Shown one piece after another: positions 24,995 to 35,239 of a stretch of 64,000 nt of DNA (positions within the stretch are counted from its first letter, which is position 1; every line of letters begins with the position of its first letter). This stretch comes from Streptosporangium amethystogenes (GTDB lineage Bacteria; Actinomycetota; Actinomycetes; Streptosporangiales; Streptosporangiaceae). The notes below the pieces were generated by a model. That model did no database searches. It was not told the DNA's origin and was given only the letters and a program-made list of their open reading frames with translations. The DNA lies in contig NZ_JOEQ01000019.1 in assembly GCF_000721075.1 (NCBI RefSeq), positions 77,646 through 141,645 on the forward strand, in the 5' to 3' direction. A program made the translations under genes and the position numbers.

Positions 24995-27900
24995 GTGAAC
25001 ATCCCCGATATCGAATTCACGCGGATTCGGTCACTCGGCCCTGGCGGGCAACGCGACGGGTACGAGCAGTTCATCTGCCAACAGGTGGCACAGGAGCCGC
25101 CCACGGCTGACGCCAAGTTCGTCTCACTGCATGGAGCTGGCGGCGACGGCGGCGTCGAGTGCTACTGGACGCTGCCCGGCGGCACCGAGCACGGCTGGCA
25201 GGCCAAGTACTGGACTACCCACGCCGACGTCGACAAGGCACAGCTCGATAAGTCCGTCAAGGCTGCCCTGGACCAGCATCCGAATCTGACCAAGTACGCG
25301 ATTGCCATCCCTGCTGACCCGACCGGTCCCACCGGAGGCCGCGGCAAGTCGCTCCTGGAGAAGATCAATGACCCGGGAGGCTGGCTCGAGGGCTGGAAAT
25401 CCATGGCCACCGCGCGCGGCATGACGGTGGAGTTCGAGTTCGAGTGGGCGACGAGCATCGTTACCCGACTCGAACGCCTTGACACCACCGGCATCCAGCG
25501 CCGGTACTGGTTCGACGCCGACCTCCTCCCCGCCCAGTGGTGGAAAGATCGGCTGCAGGAGGCGATTGACGCCGCCCGGCCCCGGTACATGCCCGAGTTG
25601 AACGTCGAGGTGCCCGCCGCCAGGTCCATCGCAGCGCTCTGCTCTGACGACGAGTGGTGGGCGGTCGTCAGCAACCAGATCGATGAAGTCAACGACTCCG
25701 CCCGCCGCGTACGCAACGCTAAGCACGAAGTACCCACCGCAGACCTGAACATAGCCCTCGACGCCGCCACCAAGGTCACTGACGCGTTAGCCGCTTGGCA
25801 CACCTCGCGCACGACCACTGGACTCGACGACCTCGCTCAAGCGCTCGACGAGGCCTCGAAAATCGTCAGCGACCAAGAAGCTGTCGAAGTCGCAGCGATG
25901 GACGCCACGTACCCCGACGACAACTGGGACACCCGGAGCTGGCGGCAGTTCCAGGCCGAGTACCAGGTGTCGTTCCCCGCGGCAGCCGTCGACGCCCTGC
26001 GCGAACTCGGCGAAAAGCTCACTGACGCCACCGGACTCCTCATCAGCCCCGTCGGTCGGCTCGCCGCCGCCCGGGTCGCACTCATGACTGGTGCCGCCGG
26101 CATCGGGAAGACTTACCTCGCCATCGACGCGGTCGTCCGGCGCCTCGGCCAGGGCCGCCCCAGCGTCATGATGCACGGCCGCTGGTTCACCGACCGCGAC
26201 CCGCTGACCCACCTGCGCGACGTGCTCAAGATGCCGTCCGACCTCACCAGCGAGGAAGCCATCGCGCTCCTCGACGAGAGCGCCCGCGTCGCAGGCGTCC
26301 CGGCCCTCCTCATCATCGACGCGCTCAATGACACCCGCCCACGGTTCACGTGGCGCGACAACCTCGAACGGCTTATCACCACCGTCGGCCGGTACCCGAA
26401 CGTCCAGCTCCTCCTCACCGCACGCACGCACTACGTCGGCCAGGTCCTCCCACCCGGGCTCACCTTGCCACGGTTCGAGCACACCGGGTTCGAAGGGGTC
26501 GAGTTCGAAGCGGTCAGCGAGTACGCCGCGTTCTACGGCCTCGAACCGCCGACGTCGCCGCCCATCCACGGCGAATTCGACAACCCGCTGTACCTGCGCC
26601 TGGTCTGCGAAGCGCTCAAGAACAACACCCGGCTGTCCCTCGACCAGGCCACCATGGGCCTTGACGAGCTAACCCGGATGGTCCTCGACAATGCAAACAA
26701 CATCGTCAGCGACCGGATCGATGCCTCACCGTCCGACCGCCTCGTCCACCAGGCCATGCATGCCCTCGCCTCAGCCATCGCCGACGGCGGCGGCGACCCG
26801 TTGCTGACTCGTGCCCAGGCTCAAGCCCAGCTGGCACCGATCTGGTCCGACCGGAGTGCCGAGAAGTCACTCCTCGACGCGCTCATCGCCCAAGGGCTCG
26901 TCGAAGAGGATGTCGTCCCCGATGGCAGCCCCCACGGCGCAGACATCATCGCCATCACGTTCGAACGCATCGGACACCACCTCATCGTCTCCGACGCCCT
27001 CTCCGACGTCATCGACGCCGCCGGCATCGCGGCCGAGCTCGGCGGCCGTCTTGGCAGGGTCATCGGCCTCGGTGGCACGACCGACCTCGGCCTTCTCGAA
27101 GCAACATCCGTCGTGGTCGCGGAACGGTTCGGGCTCGAGCTCACCGAGTTCCGCACTGAAATCGATGACGACGACGCCATCGCCGTAGCCGTTGTCGCCG
27201 GAACCGGATGGCGCAATAGCATCTCAATCACCGATGCCACCCGCGACATCGTTGTCGACGCGCTCCGCCAGGCCGACGTGTGCTCCGACGCGCTGACGAT
27301 GCTGTTCCGTCTCACCGCCCGCCCCAACCACCCTCTGAACGCCGACTGCCTCCACGAGTTCCTCACCGGCCTGAACATGGGTGCCCGCGACTCGTTTCTG
27401 CCCGGCTGGTTCCACATCACCCACGGCACCAGCGGAGCAGTCGACCGGCTCATCCGGTGGGCCAGGGAGAAGCCGCTGGACCACGTTGGTGAACAAACCA
27501 CCCGCCTGTGGGCGACCGCGCTCCTGTGGGCCACCAGCGCCAGCGACCGCCGCGTCCGGGAACCGGCAACCATCGCCGCCGCCCGTCTCCTGACCCGCCA
27601 CCCGGGCCAGGCGGCCGGGCTGCTGGACCGGTTCACCGTGGTCGACGACGAGTGGGTCGTCGAACGAGCCTGCGAGGCCGCGTACGCGGCCCTTCTTGTG
27701 AGGGGCACCCAAGACGACTGGGCTGCCGCGGCCGAGGTGGTGTGGAAAACCATCTTCTCCGTGCCGTCGATCGTCACCCCGAACGCCGCTGTGCGTGACG
27801 CCGCTCGCAGCATCCTCGAAGCCGCCAACAACCGCGGAGTCCTCCCCGCTGGCGTCACCGTCGACCAGTTCCGGCCGCCCTACACCAGCGACTGGCCCAT

Positions 27901-29170
27901 CACCTGGCCCACCGACACAGACATCGTCAAATACAAAACCAGCAGCTACCCGAAGCTGGTCCGCTCGGCCACCGGCGACGACTTCTTCATCTACCAGCTT
28001 AGCCCCGAACTCCGAGACCGCCACGGCATCGACCTCCCCTCCGCCGCACGGTGGGTCGTCACCGAAGTCATCCGCCTCGGGTACCAGCCCCGACTCCACG
28101 CGTCCTTCGACCGGTACGTCGTCGGCAAGTTTGGCATTGGCCGGTCTAAGCCCGCATGGATTGAACGCATCGGCAAGAAGTATCAGTGGATAGCGCTCAA
28201 CCGCCTCATCGGCATCGTCTCCGACCACGCCCCTAAAATCCCTAACAGCTGGGACCCGCCGGCGCCCGTCGTCCCGGGCCCGCACACCAACATCTCCCGG
28301 CAGGTCGACCCGACTGTTATCGAGTTCGCCCTCGCTGACCAGACCCCACGCCCATGGGTACCCGCCTACGACTGGGCGTCTATGGTCGCGAAAACCGACG
28401 CCAAGTGGATCGTCAACGACACCGACCTCCCGGATATCGCAGTCAAAGAAGCCGTCTTTGAAGGCCGTCCCCACATCGTCCTGTCTGGTACCTATGCCTG
28501 GAACAACGGCTCCGACACCACGGAGCGCACCCGGGGCATTTGGACCCACCTCTACACCCATCTGGTCGCGACCCAAGACCTCGCTGCCGCTATCAGCGAA
28601 CTCGAAGGGCGCGATCTCCTCAGCACGCCCATCGCCAACAATCCCGAGGTGCACCATGGGTACGTTGGCGAATTCCCCTATGGCCACCGCCACGGAGAGG
28701 ACCTCCAGATGATGCGCCATGAATGGACCGAGCCGCTCACCGTCCCCACCCAGCCCGCGGCCTGGCGCCTCCTCGGCGAATACGGGTATGCCCCCGGGGA
28801 CCAGAACACCATCTCCCTCTACATGCCCGCCCCCGAGTTTTTCGGACTCGCCCCCGGCGAGCTCCACTGGAACGGGCGCAACGGTTGGACCGACGACACG
28901 GGCCAGCTCGTCGCGACCGTTCGCCACGCGGTCAACGTTGGACAGAACGAACTCCTCGTCGACGCAGAGTGGCTCGAACGACGGCTCACCGCCGAGCAGA
29001 AGTCGCTCGTCTGGGTCGAGAACACCGGCAAGGACGTATACAGAGACTTCGGCGGTGGAGGCGGCCACCCGGGGAGACTGACCCGCTCCCAGGTGCGGTT
29101 TTGGACCCCCGGCGGAAGCATGCAGACCGCCGCACCCGGCTGGTACCGCGTCGCTGCCAGCACCCCCTGA
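24995..29170 (+). CDS. Avs-like STAND NTPase with N-terminal nuclease domain
   Basis: 1,391 residues, GTG start with GAAGGG upstream. Residues ~20-75 contain GAGGDGGVECYW and HGWQAKYW, the Asp ... Gln-x-Lys core of a Cap4/Mrr-like restriction nuclease. A helical linker leads to a STAND NTPase module (~340-640) with Walker A MTGAAGIGKTYLA near 366, Walker B LLIIDALND near 437 and a following arginine-rich winged region. The C-terminal ~700 residues are probable repeat/sensor sequence without a clear motif. The order nuclease-STAND-large sensor is that of antiviral Avs proteins, which recognise phage terminase or portal and then assemble to cut DNA. The sensor type cannot be assigned from sequence alone. 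Single gene, no partner needed. Confidence 0.78.
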   Translation: MNIPDIEFTRIRSLGPGGQRDGYEQFICQQVAQEPPTADAKFVSLHGAGGDGGVECYWTLPGGTEHGWQAKYWTTHADVDKAQLDKSVKAALDQHPNLTKYAIAIPADPTGPTGGRGKSLLEKINDPGGWLEGWKSMATARGMTVEFEFEWATSIVTRLERLDTTGIQRRYWFDADLLPAQWWKDRLQEAIDAARPRYMPELNVEVPAARSIAALCSDDEWWAVVSNQIDEVNDSARRVRNAKHEVPTADLNIALDAATKVTDALAAWHTSRTTTGLDDLAQALDEASKIVSDQEAVEVAAMDATYPDDNWDTRSWRQFQAEYQVSFPAAAVDALRELGEKLTDATGLLISPVGRLAAARVALMTGAAGIGKTYLAIDAVVRRLGQGRPSVMMHGRWFTDRDPLTHLRDVLKMPSDLTSEEAIALLDESARVAGVPALLIIDALNDTRPRFTWRDNLERLITTVGRYPNVQLLLTARTHYVGQVLPPGLTLPRFEHTGFEGVEFEAVSEYAAFYGLEPPTSPPIHGEFDNPLYLRLVCEALKNNTRLSLDQATMGLDELTRMVLDNANNIVSDRIDASPSDRLVHQAMHALASAIADGGGDPLLTRAQAQAQLAPIWSDRSAEKSLLDALIAQGLVEEDVVPDGSPHGADIIAITFERIGHHLIVSDALSDVIDAAGIAAELGGRLGRVIGLGGTTDLGLLEATSVVVAERFGLELTEFRTEIDDDDAIAVAVVAGTGWRNSISITDATRDIVVDALRQADVCSDALTMLFRLTARPNHPLNADCLHEFLTGLNMGARDSFLPGWFHITHGTSGAVDRLIRWAREKPLDHVGEQTTRLWATALLWATSASDRRVREPATIAAARLLTRHPGQAAGLLDRFTVVDDEWVVERACEAAYAALLVRGTQDDWAAAAEVVWKTIFSVPSIVTPNAAVRDAARSILEAANNRGVLPAGVTVDQFRPPYTSDWPITWPTDTDIVKYKTSSYPKLVRSATGDDFFIYQLSPELRDRHGIDLPSAARWVVTEVIRLGYQPRLHASFDRYVVGKFGIGRSKPAWIERIGKKYQWIALNRLIGIVSDHAPKIPNSWDPPAPVVPGPHTNISRQVDPTVIEFALADQTPRPWVPAYDWASMVAKTDAKWIVNDTDLPDIAVKEAVFEGRPHIVLSGTYAWNNGSDTTERTRGIWTHLYTHLVATQDLAAAISELEGRDLLSTPIANNPEVHHGYVGEFPYGHRHGEDLQMMRHEWTEPLTVPTQPAAWRLLGEYGYAPGDQNTISLYMPAPEFFGLAPGELHWNGRNGWTDDTGQLVATVRHAVNVGQNELLVDAEWLERRLTAEQKSLVWVENTGKDVYRDFGGGGGHPGRLTRSQVRFWTPGGSMQTAAPGWYRVAASTP

Positions 29171-29301
29171 ACTGCGACCGGCGCGAACTCCAGAAGGCCG
29201 ATGGCAGGGAACGGCCCACGCGCTCGGGGACAGCAGCGTCTTCCTGAATCACGCGATCAGCTTAGGCATCTGCCAGGACGAGCGAGCTCGGGTAGACATG
29301 A

Positions 29302-32300
29302 TCACAACAAGGTCGGGGCTTCGGGGGATTCGGCGGCGGGGGCTTTACGAGCGCTGGGGGGAACCGGCAAGACGCCCGCTCTTTCGAGGTCGGCGACGGG
29401 AATGAGCGGGCTGTTGCAGATTTTCTCCAGTAGGTCGTTCTGGTCGGGTTCCAGCTCCACGCACAGCGTGAGTACGTGGAGGAGTTGCAACAGCTCTGTG
29501 GTGAACTCGGCGGGCCATTCTTCGCTGTGGATGTTGTCGAGGGGCGAGGACTTCCGGCCTGCCGGGTTCTTCTTGCGGTAGCCGAACCACTTCTTGACGA
29601 TCTTCATTCCGGATACCTCATACGCCCACACCTCAGGGCGGACAGGTGAGATGCGGCCGACGCCGACGTGCAGGGTTGCAGTCTCGGGGTTGTAGGAGAT
29701 GTCATCGGGCATCTCTTCAGTCGTTCCGGGGATAGCTACTTGTGACTTTGTACGGTGGGCTGGATCCGGCCTTGGGGGTCCTGCGGGACGGCCCTCGGCC
29801 GAGTCAGCGAAGCGCTCGCCGTAGGTGTGCAGCCAGATGACGCGTTTCCCTAGGTGTACGGCTCGGGTCCACAGCTCTGGGTCGGCTGTGAGCGGCACCC
29901 GCACGCCCGGCGTTCGAAGTTCCTGGGCGAAGCGAGTCGTGTAGCCGCCGTGAGCGGTCACCGCCGCGACGTACGCCAGCACGTCGGGCGCCGTGACGGA
30001 CAGGCCGAGACAGTGAGACAGCAGGCGTGTCAGGCCGGGAGCGAGGTTGGACGAACCGGCAGCTCGATCGCGGTAGAGCGGAAGCACTCGCCCACCCCGG
30101 CCGTTGGTGTGGTCCATGTCCGGCACGTGGGCGGTGAAGACCAGACCGGGGCCACCCTCGATGGGATGTGCGTGCTGTTCAGACACGAATACCTGGGCGT
30201 CACTCGCCACTCTCCACAGATCGGGGCTGGGGCGGTGATGAACGCGATTGTCTGGGATCATCCATTGCCGATCAAAAGATCGGTAGCCGACGCGGACTGG
30301 CACAGGACATCGGCCAGTCTCATCCTTGATCGTCCCATTGTGAATAACGAAACCGGTGATCGGCCGTACGACGCTGTCGACCTTACGGGCGTCGCTCTCC
30401 TTGAACAGGATGGCTTTTTCGCTGGCAGGAGCTTTGATCAAGCGCTCCCAGCGTGTTCGTAGGGTGTCGGGACTCGGGTCGTACACCCAGGTCCGGTTGG
30501 GCTTGACGCCAGGAGCTTGCCAGGGCATCAGGTCTCCAAGCGCCGGGTAGCTACGCCAGTCTTCCCCTTGAACGGGCTGGAGTCGATCCGCCCAGCCGGT
30601 TGCGCAGTCGGCCCATCCGGGTCCGTCGACAACCAGTTCCGCCAGGCGCGCGAACTTCTGGGAGCGATGCCCCGCCAGGCTGATGTGATGGATCAGCGCG
30701 GGTGTCTCCCAATTGCCCGTGCCGTACCGGGCGAAGATTCCGATGCAGAGCGGCTGCTGAACGCCGGGGAAGACACGAGTCGACACGTCGGGTTGGTGTC
30801 CCTCCGGTGAGAGGTCGATGATCCATCCCTCATCGGCTGTCCGGCGGAGGTACTCGCGCATTCCAGCGAAGCCAGGGCCGGTGGTGTAGCCCGAGGTCGT
30901 GATGAACGCCACGATGCCGGCGGGCTGGTCCGGGTGGGCGTCGAAGACCTTCCACGTCGCCCACCGCCAGAAATAGACATACATGTTGGACAGCACATAC
31001 TCATATCTGCCGAGCCCGGAGGCCTTGAAGTCGAGCAGTGGCGTGCCGATCCCGGAGTTTCCGGCGCCCTGCTCGATCCAGCCGCCCAACCCCTTGGCAC
31101 GTTCCCGGTACGGAGGATTGCCGATGACGACTTGGACCCGTGTCTCGCGCTTGACCCGGTTGGCTTCGCGGCGAGACCGCACGATCGGCTCGTACATCGA
31201 ACCCAGGTCAAGTTGCGTGTCATCAAAGGGGCTGTCCAGAGTGTCGGCGACGTAGAGCTTCTGGTCCTTCTCAGCGACCTCGGCTCCATGCTCTGTTTTG
31301 AGGGCCTGATTCAGCCGGAGTTCGGCGACGGCGTAGGGGCCGGCCTGTCGCTCTAGTCCGATCAGGCGTCCGAAGAGCTTCTTCAGCTGGGCGGGAACCG
31401 CGCCCTTGCCCTCCTCCTTCTCCACAGTCCGAGCCACGCTGTTGACGATGTTGAGCAGGTAGGTTCCTGTGCCCATCGCCGGATCCACGGCCACGACGTC
31501 GTCTGCTGCGAAGCCGCCGTCCCGCCTGAACCGGTTGCGTAGGATGTCATCGACGAAGCGGACCATGAACGAGACGACCTCGTTCGGTGTGTAGTACGAG
31601 CCGCTTTCCTTACGAAGGTCGGAGTCGTAAGCCTCAAGGAAGTGCTCATACAGGTGAAGGTAGGAGTCCGCCGAACCGTCGCTGATCCGGTCCCAGTCCA
31701 CCGCTCCGATGACCCGCTTGAGCGTCTCGGCGACGACGCTGCGGCCCTCCACCGCGTCATGGGTCAGTACGGCTAGTGCCTTCCCCATGAGCGAGTGGTT
31801 CTTGCCGAGGTGCGCGGCGATCTGGCCGAGGCTGCGGCCCTCGAAGGCGATGCCGTCCACCCGCGCCAGCAACATGGCGAATGTCACCGTCTGTGCGTAG
31901 GCGTCAGCGAACTCTTCATGCGTGAGGCCGGGGAACAGCAGTTTGCGCCAGTCTGTGGTGAGCTCGGTGAAGATCTTTTGCTTCTCCTCGCCCCGCAGCT
32001 CACGGCCGATGGTTTCGAGGACCTCGGTGCGCAGCAGCTTGCACAATCCGGCTACAGCGCGAACGAGCTGGCGAATGTTGCGTGGAGGATTTGGCTTCCA
32101 CAGAAGGAAATCGGAAACAACACGGGCGAACTCCCCATCGAAGGGAACGAGCTTGCTGCCTGCCGTACAGATGTCACCGTTCAGCCGGGCCACTTGCCCG
32201 ATCAGCTCACCATCGCGATACAGCGCCCAGAGAGCGCCGTCGGTATAGAGGACGTTCGGCAGCAGGCGCAACTTCTCCCATTGCGTCTTCTCGTGTTTGT

Positions 32301-32613
32301 TTGGGGTCCAGGTCGTCGGCACGCCGCGTCCAGGAGCTTTGAGCTCGACGTAGCCCACCCGGGCACCGGCCACGTCCACGGCATAGTCCGGGCGTACGCC
32401 GAGTGCGGCGAGAGACATCTCACCGATCATGGCAACGTCGACACCGAGGGCTGCGGCTATGTCCTCGAACAACCGCTCTAACGGCGCACGGAGTTGATCC
32501 TCGGGTTGCCCGCCGCCGTTCAACTTGATGGCGGCGGATTTGCCGAAGCGCCTCACCGCTTCAGCGGACTTGTCCAGCAGCGGCTTAGGGGGATTAGTCG
32601 CGGCCATGTACAC
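29302..32613 (-). CDS. Single-chain restriction-methylation enzyme (type ISP/IIL-like)
   Basis: 1,103 residues from GTG 32613; ATG 32607 is an alternative and the ribosome site is weak. Residues ~70-95 hold RPDYAVDVAGARVGYVELKA, an intact PD-(D/E)XK nuclease core (Asp ... Glu-Leu-Lys). After a helical linker, the N6-adenine methyltransferase has motif I DPAMGTGTYLLN near 375 and motif IV GNPPYRERAKG near 497. The C-terminal ~500 residues should hold the target-recognition domain. The annotation family I recall is 'type ISP restriction/modification enzyme', but the helicase found in LlaBIII-type enzymes is absent, so it is closer to type IIL. Cutting and protection would be done by one polypeptide. 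Confidence 0.85.
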   Translation of the reverse strand: MYMAATNPPKPLLDKSAEAVRRFGKSAAIKLNGGGQPEDQLRAPLERLFEDIAAALGVDVAMIGEMSLAALGVRPDYAVDVAGARVGYVELKAPGRGVPTTWTPNKHEKTQWEKLRLLPNVLYTDGALWALYRDGELIGQVARLNGDICTAGSKLVPFDGEFARVVSDFLLWKPNPPRNIRQLVRAVAGLCKLLRTEVLETIGRELRGEEKQKIFTELTTDWRKLLFPGLTHEEFADAYAQTVTFAMLLARVDGIAFEGRSLGQIAAHLGKNHSLMGKALAVLTHDAVEGRSVVAETLKRVIGAVDWDRISDGSADSYLHLYEHFLEAYDSDLRKESGSYYTPNEVVSFMVRFVDDILRNRFRRDGGFAADDVVAVDPAMGTGTYLLNIVNSVARTVEKEEGKGAVPAQLKKLFGRLIGLERQAGPYAVAELRLNQALKTEHGAEVAEKDQKLYVADTLDSPFDDTQLDLGSMYEPIVRSRREANRVKRETRVQVVIGNPPYRERAKGLGGWIEQGAGNSGIGTPLLDFKASGLGRYEYVLSNMYVYFWRWATWKVFDAHPDQPAGIVAFITTSGYTTGPGFAGMREYLRRTADEGWIIDLSPEGHQPDVSTRVFPGVQQPLCIGIFARYGTGNWETPALIHHISLAGHRSQKFARLAELVVDGPGWADCATGWADRLQPVQGEDWRSYPALGDLMPWQAPGVKPNRTWVYDPSPDTLRTRWERLIKAPASEKAILFKESDARKVDSVVRPITGFVIHNGTIKDETGRCPVPVRVGYRSFDRQWMIPDNRVHHRPSPDLWRVASDAQVFVSEQHAHPIEGGPGLVFTAHVPDMDHTNGRGGRVLPLYRDRAAGSSNLAPGLTRLLSHCLGLSVTAPDVLAYVAAVTAHGGYTTRFAQELRTPGVRVPLTADPELWTRAVHLGKRVIWLHTYGERFADSAEGRPAGPPRPDPAHRTKSQVAIPGTTEEMPDDISYNPETATLHVGVGRISPVRPEVWAYEVSGMKIVKKWFGYRKKNPAGRKSSPLDNIHSEEWPAEFTTELLQLLHVLTLCVELEPDQNDLLEKICNSPLIPVADLERAGVLPVPPSARKAPAAESPEAPTLL

Positions 32614-32878
32614 CCGTTCGATGTGAAATTGTTGCGCCAGACCGGTCTCTTACGTATCGCGCGATCGGGCTTGACAGTTTCACACGTTCCAGACCCTATT
32701 TACGGAAATCGGCGACCTAAAAGCCGATCTATGCCGCACATGACCTGGAAGGCCGCCGCAGTCCAGTGGCAGGGCTTCGTTCTACCTTGCCCAACCCGAC
32801 TAGCCACACAGCTTTATTCGGTATCATGTTCGATTGTCAGGCGGATCTTCGGGGCTCCGTCGCGAACAGGGTGGGTCT

Positions 32879-33130
32879 ATGGACAACCTCAGTTACGTCA
32901 TCACGCCGTACACCCATCCAGAGCGATGGACAGAGGATGAGAAGGCCCTTTTCGACCAAGGAAGGTGCTGTTGGGTCATTGCGAGCGGGTGCTGGCGAAT
33001 CGAGCACTGTGGCGAGCCCAGTAAGGAAGGAGCGTCCTTCGGCTACTGCCCGGAGCACACTGATCGTCTTTTTGAGAACAACCACTCCAATGGCACCTCA
33101 CCTGCCGATAACGTCATCCGGCCAGACTAG
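32879..33130 (+). CDS. Small Cys/His-rich hypothetical protein (83 aa)
   Basis: ATG at 32879; an upstream in-frame start at 32834 is less likely because the added residues look non-coding. The centre reads CCWVIASGCWRIEHCGEPSK followed by FGYCPEHTDR. The four or five cysteines and a histidine resemble small zinc-binding proteins with a 'C..P...G..YC..H' motif. Transcribed divergently from the restriction-methylation gene. No function can be proposed. Confidence 0.5.
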   Translation: MDNLSYVITPYTHPERWTEDEKALFDQGRCCWVIASGCWRIEHCGEPSKEGASFGYCPEHTDRLFENNHSNGTSPADNVIRPD

Positions 33131-33181
33131 CCTTGCTGGGGCTCGCCTTACGTAGACGATCCCAGCCGCTCAGAGTGCAGC

Positions 33182-33470
33182 ATGGTGATCGTTCGTGGTT
33201 TTTGGTCTGGCATATCGCGCCGTCACGAACGTTTCGCGGCGCTGCGGTTGCTTCCGATGGGCGATCGAGTCAAGAACGTCAAACCCTCGCCCTCCGCCAT
33301 CAGATCACCGTTCTCGAATGGCAACTCAGCGTCGGCACAAGGATGGATGGGATTCGCCCTTGGCCGAGTCTTCCTCGCCGCCTGCCGACATCACAACTGC
33401 CCTGCAAGATCCTGCGCCGCCTGCGGCCCCTGAGGTGCCCAGCAGATTCCGGACAGTCGGCTACATAAGC
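33182..33470 (+). pseudogene. Degenerate transposase (IS3/IS481-type integrase, N-terminal region)
   Basis: One frame reads MVIVRGFWSGISRRHERFAA and continues to LLPMGDRVKNV. The continuation, LALRHQITVLEWQLSV, is in another frame, and a further block, LPCKILRRLRPLRCP, follows. This is the well-known start of integrase-core transposases ('A.L.LRHQ..VL.RQ'), broken by at least one frameshift and ending before the catalytic domain. Confidence 0.6.
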
Positions 33471-33497
33471 TGACAGAAGTCTGGAAGAGGTAGGTAC

Positions 33498-33600
33498 GTG
33501 ACGAGGCGTCGCAGGCAGTTCTCGCCGGATTTCAGGGAAGAAGCCATCTGCGTGGTGTTGAAGGTGAACGGACGGTTGCGTCGGTGGCGCGCTCTATGAG
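33498..33600 (+). pseudogene. IS3-family OrfA relic
   Basis: From GTG 33498 the frame reads VTRRRRQFSPDFREEAICVV, the opening of IS3-type OrfA helix-turn-helix proteins. It runs out after about 30 codons, at ~33580. The next ~190 nt contain another open segment (YEWCGKEVIDRYDELKALRA) whose origin I cannot place. The debris lies directly beside the 3' end of the 505-residue hypothetical gene. Confidence 0.55.
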
Positions 33601-33721
33601 TGGTGCGGTAAGGAAGTCATCGACCGTTATGACGAGCTCAAGGCCTTACGGGCTGAGGTCGAACGTCTGGGTGAGCTGGTCCAGCGCGCAGTGTCGGAGT
33701 TGAGGGCCCGCAAGTGTCACG

Positions 33722-35239
33722 CTATCGCCGCCACCATTGAGGCCGACCTCGGCGTCCATACGACCAGCTTTCGCGGTAGGCATCGCTGACCTGTGTTCGC
33801 TGTTCGGCTTGAGGCCGGTAATACCCCTTTTGGGGGCCATGGGGACTCCAGTCCCCGAGGTAAGGGCGCAGGTCGTCTGGGGCTGGATCCTTGTCGAAGC
33901 CCGCGTGGGCGAGACGAGATGGACCGCGGAGTGGATCCAGGCGGTCGGCGATTGCGTGTCCCCACTCGATCCAGGGTCGCAGGAGTTCGGCTTCCCCTGG
34001 CTCCTGGCAGCCAGCCGCGGCTTGGTCGAGAGCGGCGCAGAACTCTCGGATTTCGCTGGCCGCCCCCCAGGCATCCAAGGCATTGGCGAATGTCGTGTTG
34101 CGGTAGTCGTCAACTGCGCGGCTCCGGGCCTGCACCATCGCGGCCTCCCAGCGCGCCCGCTTCGCGGCTTCTTCTCGTTCTTCTTTGGCGAGCCACTCCT
34201 CGTATTCCTGTCTTCGGGCGAGGGCAGCCTGTTCCTCCGCTCCGGCGCGATGCTCGATCTCCTTGACGACCTCGCGTACTTTGCTTTCCACCAGCGAGCG
34301 CGAACTATCCGTCCACTGGTCGCGTCGACTATGCGGCGACTGGGGTAACTCCAGGCGAAGGCGTCCCGTTGGTACGGATTCGTATTGCACGGGGAGTCGC
34401 TGCCAGGCATAAGGCTTTCGGCGTTTTCCCTCGGGATCTGGCTCGCGGACCACCTGGTCCTGTTCCTCTTTGACGGCAACCGGGTACTGCCCCGTACCGA
34501 CCTGCATGTACAGTCCGCGAGCTTTGCGTTTCTTGGACATCGCGAGTTTGTGGCCGCGTCGGCGGGCTTCTTCTGCAAGGGACTTGACCAGGTCGATGGC
34601 CCGGGGCATGAGTGCCTCGGAGACGGCCAGTACCTCGGAATGATCCCGAAGCAGCTTGACCAGCGCGTCGGCATCGGTGACCTTATCGCGTGCACTAAGG
34701 CGAATGCGGTTCCAGTCCGTCTCGTCCGGATGCGCGTCGTCGAAGAGCCGGATGATCAGATCGCCGCCATTTCGGCCGGTGTGCCACAGATGGAAACCTA
34801 CGGGTACCAAGTTGTGTTGTTTGGCCGCGTGCATCGCCCGCCGGTAAGACGCGCGTGTCTCCTGGTCAGGGTTCTGGATCTCAAGGGTTCCCCCATTGTG
34901 TTGTAGGCGTTCGATCAACTCCTTGGCCAGGCCGAGGGGGCTTTGACCGGCGTCACGTGTTCTGGAGGCGCCTGGTGTACGGGCAACGATGGCACTGCTC
35001 GCTGTGCCTGGAGTTGGCCGGTCCGGGTGATGGCCATGCTCCAGATAGAAGCGGCCAGCCTCAGTGATCTCGGCCTGCCAGAATCCGTCCTTTCGCGGCG
35101 TGGTGACCAAGCCACGGTCACGAAGCGCGTACACCGTTATAGCCAGCTCCGGCGTCTTTGCGCTGACCGGTTCCTGCCCCTTCTCGATCCGCTGCAACAC
35201 CGTCAACTGACGATCATTTAACTTGTCCCATCGCTGCAC
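33722..35239 (-). CDS. Conserved hypothetical protein with winged-helix start and coiled coil (505 aa)
   Basis: Residues ~1-70 (KLNDRQLTVLQRIEKGQ, LAITVYALRDRGLVTTPRK, AEITEAGRFYLEHG) have the periodicity of a winged helix-turn-helix. Residues ~100-180 form a second small domain (LAKELIERLQHNGGTLEIQN ... VPVGFHLWHTGRNGGDLIIRL). A long charged coiled coil occupies ~315-385 (REVVKEIEHRAGAEEQAALA ...). The last ~80 residues include two Trp-rich segments and a Tyr/Arg-rich tail. Proteins with this layout occur widely in actinomycete genomes without known function. Its 5' end is adjacent to repeat copy B. Confidence 0.65.
   Translation of the reverse strand: MQRWDKLNDRQLTVLQRIEKGQEPVSAKTPELAITVYALRDRGLVTTPRKDGFWQAEITEAGRFYLEHGHHPDRPTPGTASSAIVARTPGASRTRDAGQSPLGLAKELIERLQHNGGTLEIQNPDQETRASYRRAMHAAKQHNLVPVGFHLWHTGRNGGDLIIRLFDDAHPDETDWNRIRLSARDKVTDADALVKLLRDHSEVLAVSEALMPRAIDLVKSLAEEARRRGHKLAMSKKRKARGLYMQVGTGQYPVAVKEEQDQVVREPDPEGKRRKPYAWQRLPVQYESVPTGRLRLELPQSPHSRRDQWTDSSRSLVESKVREVVKEIEHRAGAEEQAALARRQEYEEWLAKEEREEAAKRARWEAAMVQARSRAVDDYRNTTFANALDAWGAASEIREFCAALDQAAAGCQEPGEAELLRPWIEWGHAIADRLDPLRGPSRLAHAGFDKDPAPDDLRPYLGDWSPHGPQKGYYRPQAEQRTQVSDAYRESWSYGRRGRPQWWRR

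Noticed and set aside
27224..29068. 614-codon minus-strand frame inside the STAND gene
   Set aside because: Low-complexity Gly/Val/Asp-rich shadow with no start signal; the plus frame is continuous over 1,391 codons.
29302..32613. BREX PglX methyltransferase
   Set aside because: NPPY and motif I are shared, but an N-terminal VELK nuclease core is present and no other BREX genes (brxC, pglZ, brxL) occur nearby.
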